From contig JARHVA010006305.1 in the NCBI GenBank assembly GCA_037957365.1, forward strand, positions 632,501 through 696,500: a DNA stretch of 64,000 nt. The letters are read 5' to 3'. This document shows, piece by piece, positions 59,315 through 64,000 of this stretch. The translations under genes were made by a program, and so were the position numbers. Origin of the DNA: Torreya grandis. Lineage: Eukaryota; Streptophyta; Pinopsida; Cupressales; Taxaceae. Numbering within the stretch: position 1 is the stretch's first letter; each line of letters starts with the position of its first letter. The notes under the pieces were generated by a model that was given only the letters and a program-made list of their open reading frames with translations, had not been told where the DNA came from and did not search any database.

Positions 59315-60690
59315 CTAGCAAGAAGACTTATGGTGCCAGATAAGTGGTTGAATAAAAAGGAGATTTGGTGACCTGCTCCTCTTGCATGTCAGTTGGATTG
59401 GCTTGCATCCAAGTGGATTAGATTCAAACATGCTTCCAACATATACGTACTCTTCTTGTTCTTGGAAGCTTGCTGAATGTTGGTCCTTCATGATGGTGCA
59501 TTTCACCAAGAAATCAATGGCTGCTGGCTCATCACCATAAGCCTTTTGATCTGCACAGTCCCTTTGCAATGCACCATGGTTTGATTCGCTTCCTTCTGCC
59601 TCATTGAAGACCCTATCAAACTCATCTTCTGCTTCCTCTTGGCCTTCTTGAAGAAGGGTGACTATTGTGATGTCTAAAATGGAATCACAAACTGATTGTT
59701 CATCCCATAGAACATCACCTCTTTGTTCAAAACTTTCTTCTTAAAAGCTTTCTTCAAGAGAGACCAACCTTTCTTTTTCTTCCTCAAAGATTAGGGTCTA
59801 TAGATGTTCAAAGATATTCTCTTGATCCTCCTCCAACTCTAGCTCCATGGCATAGTCATCCTCCTCATCGAAACAATAAGGAAGTTCATCAAACAAAGAG
59901 GGAGAGAGCTCACCATGCTTGTGTTCCTCTTTGTATTGCTGGAACATTTGCATGTATGCATGACCTGAGTCTTCTCCATTGCTGAAGATGTCTTCACAAG
60001 GAGAATCAATGATGATTTCTTCTTTGTTGTCACTCATGATAGCCTCTTAAAGAGATGCAAATTAGATCTTTTCTTCCTCACTCACCTCCTGTAAAATAGG
60101 TTCCTCCTTGAGAAGGGGTGAAGTGGAAAAACCATGTGGAAGAGGAGGCAGTCCTTGAGCTAGAATCAAATGATTCTCCTCCTTCCACCTAGCTGGCACT
60201 TCATCAATATTAGGTGTGGCCTAATAGCTCTCTTGGGGGTGTGTAGGTGGGGTGTGTTCAGACATGGAATGTGTCATTGGGTCTGAGCCATCCATCACAC
60301 ATTGGCTGAGGAATCTCTCTCTAGATTCCAACTCTACAATTCTCTTGGCTATGTCTTCCTAGAAGAGCCTTTCTTGGAGATCATAGGAATCATCATGGTG
60401 GGCAGGAGCAGCCTCATCTTCTTTAAGGTTTTGAGAAAAACCTTTCTTCTCCTCTTTCCTGCCCCATGATTACACTATTTCCTCCCAAGTCAGGAGCCTG
60501 CCATTAGGATCAGTGACCTGAGGGAGTTGAGGAAGACTAGGAAAGCTGCTTGGGGTAATTCCATAAGGATTTTGAGCTTTATTAAAACTATATGAAGGAA
60601 AAAGGGGCCCATTATGCTGAGCAAAGTTATACATACAAAAAATAAGATTTCTTGATGGCACTAGGTTGCTTAACCAGCTGATTCAACTCA
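59315..60690 (-). pseudogene. Single acidic ORF relic of the large-LTR element
   Basis: Open segments 60661-60470, 60037-59798 and 59569-59315 all lie in one minus-strand frame, and the intervening codons read on in that frame with only a few stops, so about 450 codons of one protein are visible. The N-terminal part is Pro/Ser/Asn-rich (FPSLPQLPQVTDPNGRLL), the middle is strongly Asp/Glu-rich (FDEEDDYAMELELEEDQEN), and the C-terminal part has EFLVK/EEYVYVGS-like charged segments. No zinc knuckle, protease or RT is seen. It starts about 100 bases after the primer site, where gag would lie, and could be a divergent gag-like or captured gene. Function unknown. Confidence 0.65.
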
Positions 60691-60790
60691 GAGTCACCAT
60701 TGGTGTTGATGCAAAATCCTCCAAAGGCTAGTCGGTTGAAGAACACACCAAAAATTCTTCAACTATCTGGACACAACTTATCTTAATTGG

Positions 60791-60807
60791 TCCCACCGGG
60801 CATGCCA
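60791..60807 (-). promoter_or_regulatory. Primer-binding site of the large-LTR element
   Basis: The minus strand reads TGGCATGCCCGGTGGGA five bases inside the LTR at 60813. It matches the Tat element site (45361-45377) except for one missing base there and the change next to it. This sets the element orientation to minus. Confidence 0.75.
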
Positions 60808-62417
60808 AAAATTGTTGACGCAGTGGATTGCACCCGGGGGCAGGACGCCTAGCTCCTGCCCTTCTAGACGTCAAAATGGAAACTCCCCTCTCGCCTGTGG
60901 GACTAGCAAAGCTGGAGGGGAGAGTCTTTAGATAAGGGCTAGCTCCCTTTGATGTATCTTTTAGTCCCTGGTTTCTCCTACTGCTATTAAATAAATGAAA
61001 AGAGGGGGGGATGAAAAGGGAGAGAGATGCTGAAAATAGAACCTAAACCTAAAACAAAAAAGGTGATACACCAAAATGATGACCCACCCAGCCCAAATAT
61101 ACACTTTTCACCAAGAAGAAGCACCCATACACTTCATTTGATATGAGAAATCCTTCTGCATCAGTGAGCTAGAGGTCCATGGAAATATAGGGAGGAAGAA
61201 ACTACCAGAGGCATCTTCAGACACACTTATGGCAGCGTATTCACAAGCACCTACACTCCTCTAGGGACACTTCTAGCAAACCTACAAAAGAGAAACTCAC
61301 AATGCACTAGACATGCTGAAATCACCCTACGAAAGCATAATGAAAATGACTTCACATAGAACAAAGGCATAGACACATCCAAAAGTGCAAGCTCAAATAG
61401 ACGTAAAATGCTAAGTCCTGATTCAAGGTAAAATCTGGCACAGTTCTGCCTTACAAGCCAGAGAGATTTTTGGGCAAATTTTGCCTTAAGGCTAAAATAT
61501 TGTGGTCCTTCTTGAATGAGAAGTTTTACAATATATAGAAAGAGGAGAAGGGAACTTGGCGCTTATTTTGAAAAGACTTTGGCACTCTCGACAAGCTGGC
61601 CCATGTGTGCTGAGAGCATTAGGAAGAGGAAGTCACTGTTGTTGATGTCATTCTTCTAGAAGAGGCCTACTAAAACCATTTTATGTAATCACCGATCTTG
61701 ACTTTGGCATTCAAGCATTAATGTGAAAGTAAGGGCCACACCTCTTTTCTACAAACAGATTGCTCTTTCTAGATATTCACATAGTTTGTCCCCTTAAAAT
61801 GCAAAATGGAGATGACAGGCTGTGCCATTTACTGTTTGTGCCATTTAGTGACCATCTGGAAATAACTCACCTCTCCTTTTCCACTTGGACTGTTTTGTAT
61901 TTTCTTGCACTTTGTCTTCTTCCTCGTTTTGTCCCTTTTTGGCTTTTTTGCCCCTTGGGACTATCTTTTGGCTGGTCACTGCATTCCTTGGGCTCTTCCT
62001 GCTTGCCTTGGCCAATTTTCACTGATTTTCAAATAAGTGACACGTGGCGTGTTCCACTGTGAAACGGGAAGGACACGTGGCAACATCTACTTGACTCATA
62101 GAAACTTTAGGCACCCCTTGAAGGTCCTGTGAAAGAGGGCATGTGTCAACTTTTGCTGAGCTTTGCAGGGGACACGTGGCACGTTCTACTACTCCTATAA
62201 AAGCATGTCAAAGCCTTCCATGGTTGCCACTTGGCACCTTCCACACTCTGGCTTTTCTTGCTGTAAAATTAATGTTTGCAGGCCTGTCACTACATTTGAA
62301 TTTCCAATGGCTAGTTTGTCATGCTTGACTTTGAAGTCTTCGGGCCTGTCACCCCTTGGAATTTCTTTGGCCTTCTTGCTTTGACCTTTTTTGCAGACTT
62401 CTTTCTGTGAACTTTTT

Positions 62418-62680
62418 CTTGCAGACAAAAAGTCTACAAGAATTGCCTTGTCACTTTGAAATTATTCTTCAAAAATTCTGTAGGCTTTTTGGCTGCAGCT
62501 TCCCCGAATTTCTTCAGACTTTTTGTCTAAAGGAATTCCTTTGGACAAAAGTCTGAAAGAAATGTCCTTGTCTTTTGTGCATTTTTTCAAATTCCTTCAG
62601 CTGCCTTGAAAGTGCTCTTCTGAATTCCTTCGGACTTTTTGTCTGAATGAATTCCTTCAAACAAAAAGTCTAAAGGAATT
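62418..62680. repeat. Hairpin cluster in the right LTR
   Basis: Counterparts of the left-LTR hairpins: CTTGCAGAC/GTCTACAAG from 62418 (one mismatch), a CTTTGGAC/GTCTGAAAG pair near 62548-62570 and a CTTCAAAC/GTCTAAAGG pair near 62653-62678. Stems are slightly eroded. Confidence 0.8.
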
Positions 62681-62833
62681 GTGCCTTTGCCTTAACAAAA
62701 TTTTGAAAGAACTTACCTTTGCAGATTTTTCTTTGTGGCCTCTTCGAAAGTGTTCCTTGCCCTCCGCAAGGGCTCTTGAACCTAGAACTACCCTCCACAA
62801 GGGCACTTGTCCTTTGGGAGACTTGAACTTTTT

Positions 62834-63122
62834 ATTGAACTAATCCTTCTAACCAAGCTGATGAACCAAGCCTTGAACCAAGCGTTGAACCAAGCTTTGA
62901 ACCAAACCAGCTGAACCAAGTCATTGAACTGACTGAGTGAACCGAGTGATTGAACCAAGCATTGAACCAACTAATTGAACCAAAGCATTGAACCAACTGA
63001 TTGAATCAAAGCATTGAACCAATGAGATGAACTTTGCTAATTGAACTAAAGTGTTGAACTAAAGCGTTGAACCAAGGCATTGAACCGAAGCATTGAACTA
63101 GTTCAATGGTTCAACGGTTCAA
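62834..63122. repeat. TTGAACCAA short-unit array, right LTR (expanded)
   Basis: Same array as 58339-58562 but with more units, again closed by inverted copies (TTCAATGGTTCAACGGTTCA). Confidence 0.9.
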
Positions 63123-63296
63123 AGATGCTAAATCTTGGAAAGATTATGTCGTTGAACCACTCTTCCAAACGTAAGGAAAAGTGTCTTTAAACCATTTTAG
63201 CTCTCTTTCCTTGTGAATTTCTTTAGACAAGAGTCCAAAGAAGCTTTGTAAGACCTTGCACTCTTTGAACTGGTTCTTCATTTGTCGAAAGACTAC

Positions 63297-63471
63297 ACCT
63301 GCAGAGTTCGTAGAAGTCCTTGTGAAGTTCGTAGAAAACTTATAGAATCCATAGAAATGGACCTGCAGAGTTTGTAGAAACTTAACTGCTGAGTCCATAG
63401 AAATCCAAGCTCTGCAGAGTCTGTAGAAACGGACCTACAGAGTCTGTAGAAAACTTGCAGAGTCCATAGAA
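63297..63471. repeat. GCAGAGTCTGTAGAAA array, right LTR
   Basis: Counterpart of 58735-58915, with the same unit. Confidence 0.9.
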
Positions 63472-63570
63472 TTTGCAAGACTCGTGCAAAATCAAAAGTA
63501 CTGGCTCAGAACAACATGAACAAAAAGGGGGGACTGATTTTTTGGCCTATTGGGCAAAAAATGGTCAACA

Positions 63571-63575
63571 TGTAC
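63571..63575. repeat. Target-site duplication TGTAC, right
   Basis: Pairs with TGTAT at 56339-56343. Confidence 0.7.
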
Positions 63576-63825
63576 CATTGTAACATTCATTGTATATATG
63601 TTTTACAATATGTATTTTTTAATCTTCAACACTATTAGATGTTGTTTTTATGTTAAATATATCATTACTTAAACAGTGTGTTAGTAATATTTATACACAT
63701 TCTATATTACATGTATTTAGTTATCAAATAGTAAAACTTATGTTAATTAGTGAATGGGTTTATACTTTAAGTGTGTTGAAGTAAAATTTTAAAAAAAGAT
63801 CGTAAATGCTAATGGGGTTGTAACA
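63576..63825 (+). mobile_element. Right half of an LTR split by the large-LTR element
   Basis: AT-rich sequence ending GTTGTAACA at 63825, two bases before a tRNA-iMet primer site, so 63825 is the end of a plus-strand 5' LTR. The left half should lie before 56344. Confidence 0.6.
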
Positions 63826-63827
63826 AG

Positions 63828-63839
63828 TGGTATTAGAGT
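63828..63839 (+). promoter_or_regulatory. tRNA-iMet primer-binding site (one or two changes)
   Basis: TGGTATTAGAGT, against the canonical TGGTATCAGAGC; the changes are C-to-T. It marks the start of the interior of a plus-strand LTR retrotransposon. Confidence 0.75.
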
Positions 63840-63908
63840 GTAGGATTAAATGTTAAGGCCTAATGAGTCTATTAACATTAAATTATTTCTTCTATTTAAT
63901 TAAAGAGA

Positions 63909-64000
63909 ATGGTACACATGAGATTTAATGCTAAGGGGAATTCTAATGAGAATCCTCAAACTGATTCTAATCAACTGGAAAAATTCTCATTGTCATGAAT
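63909..64000 (+). pseudogene. gag: Start of gag of a plus-strand LTR retrotransposon (runs off the window)
   Basis: The ATG at 63909, 70 bases after the primer site, opens MVHMRFNAKGNSNENPQ, similar in style to the MV.TRF starts of plant Ty3/Gypsy gag proteins. An in-frame TGA follows at 63996-63998, probably a decayed Arg codon. Only 29 codons are visible, so the family is uncertain. Confidence 0.5.

Larger units (their letters stand above)
56344..63570 (-). mobile_element. Non-autonomous large-LTR retroelement (LARD-like), 7.2 kb
   Basis: Two long LTRs, 56344-59009 and 60813-63570, each starting TGTTGAC and ending GTCAACA on the plus strand, enclose 1.8 kb. The flanking 5-bp duplication is TGTAT on the left and TGTAC on the right, differing at one base. 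The interior has a primer site for the minus strand and one long minus-strand frame, but no RT, RNase H or integrase. It must have moved with enzymes from another element; the primer site it shares with the Tat element points to a Tat-type helper. Confidence 0.9.
60813..63570 (-). repeat. LTR (5' on the minus strand), 2758 bp
   Basis: Longer than its partner by 92 bases, largely from extra units in the TTGAACCAA array (about 62834-63122). It has the same hairpins near 62418-62680 and the same GTAGAAA array at 63297-63471. Confidence 0.92.

Noticed and set aside
56344..63570. Plus-strand orientation of the large-LTR element, based on a plus-strand A5G6 tract and TATA box in the LTR
   Set aside because: The primer site next to the LTR at 60813 and the long ORF are both on the minus strand; the A5G6 tract lies inside both LTRs, not at their border.

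Overview
The window looks like nuclear DNA from a plant with a very large, repeat-filled genome. It is AT-rich, and I find no intact host gene and no tRNA or rRNA gene. Nearly every stretch with a readable protein signature is a decayed transposable element or an integrated virus. The retroelement types, their age and the pararetrovirus style fit a gymnosperm best; that is an inference with moderate to low certainty.

Layout. 1-1640: tail of an LTR retroelement with a polypurine tract (797-810) and a probable LTR from 812, studded with short perfect palindromes. 1640-4980: AT-rich, no gene. 4980-12149: a degenerate L1-type LINE (ORF1, then EN-RT-zf-RVT-RNase H), followed by another reading-frame stretch that appears to resume at 21803-22285. 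12150-21802: a minus-strand endogenous caulimovirid (plant pararetrovirus), a head-to-tail array of 1.56 units of about 6.19 kb with movement protein, coiled-coil/capsid zinc knuckle, protease, RT and RNase H. 22288-28548: a tandem duplication of a 2.55 kb unit carrying the 3' end of a second LINE; copy 1 holds a 1146-bp TG...CA insertion (probable solo LTR) with a 5-bp target duplication.

30438-46581: a complete but dead minus-strand Ty3/Gypsy element of the Tat lineage, 16.1 kb, with 1.2 kb LTRs, an exact GGTAT target duplication, PBS, gag, protease, RT, RNase H, a second archaeal-type RNase H, and integrase. 46582-56338: AT-rich DNA with microsatellites and one 825-bp retroposed insert (49497-50321) bounded by 20-bp target duplications. 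56344-63570: a non-autonomous large-LTR element with 2.7 kb LTRs around a 1.8 kb interior that holds one acidic open-frame relic and no polymerase. Its LTRs carry three kinds of short repeat array and a cluster of hairpins. It appears to sit inside the LTR of yet another element, whose tRNA-iMet primer site (63828) and gag start (63909) lie at the right edge.

The units do not form a working pathway. They record successive insertions: virus into LINE, solo LTR into a duplicated LINE, large-LTR element into an older LTR. Most reading frames are broken by stop codons at former Trp, Gln and Arg codons, as expected from methylcytosine decay.
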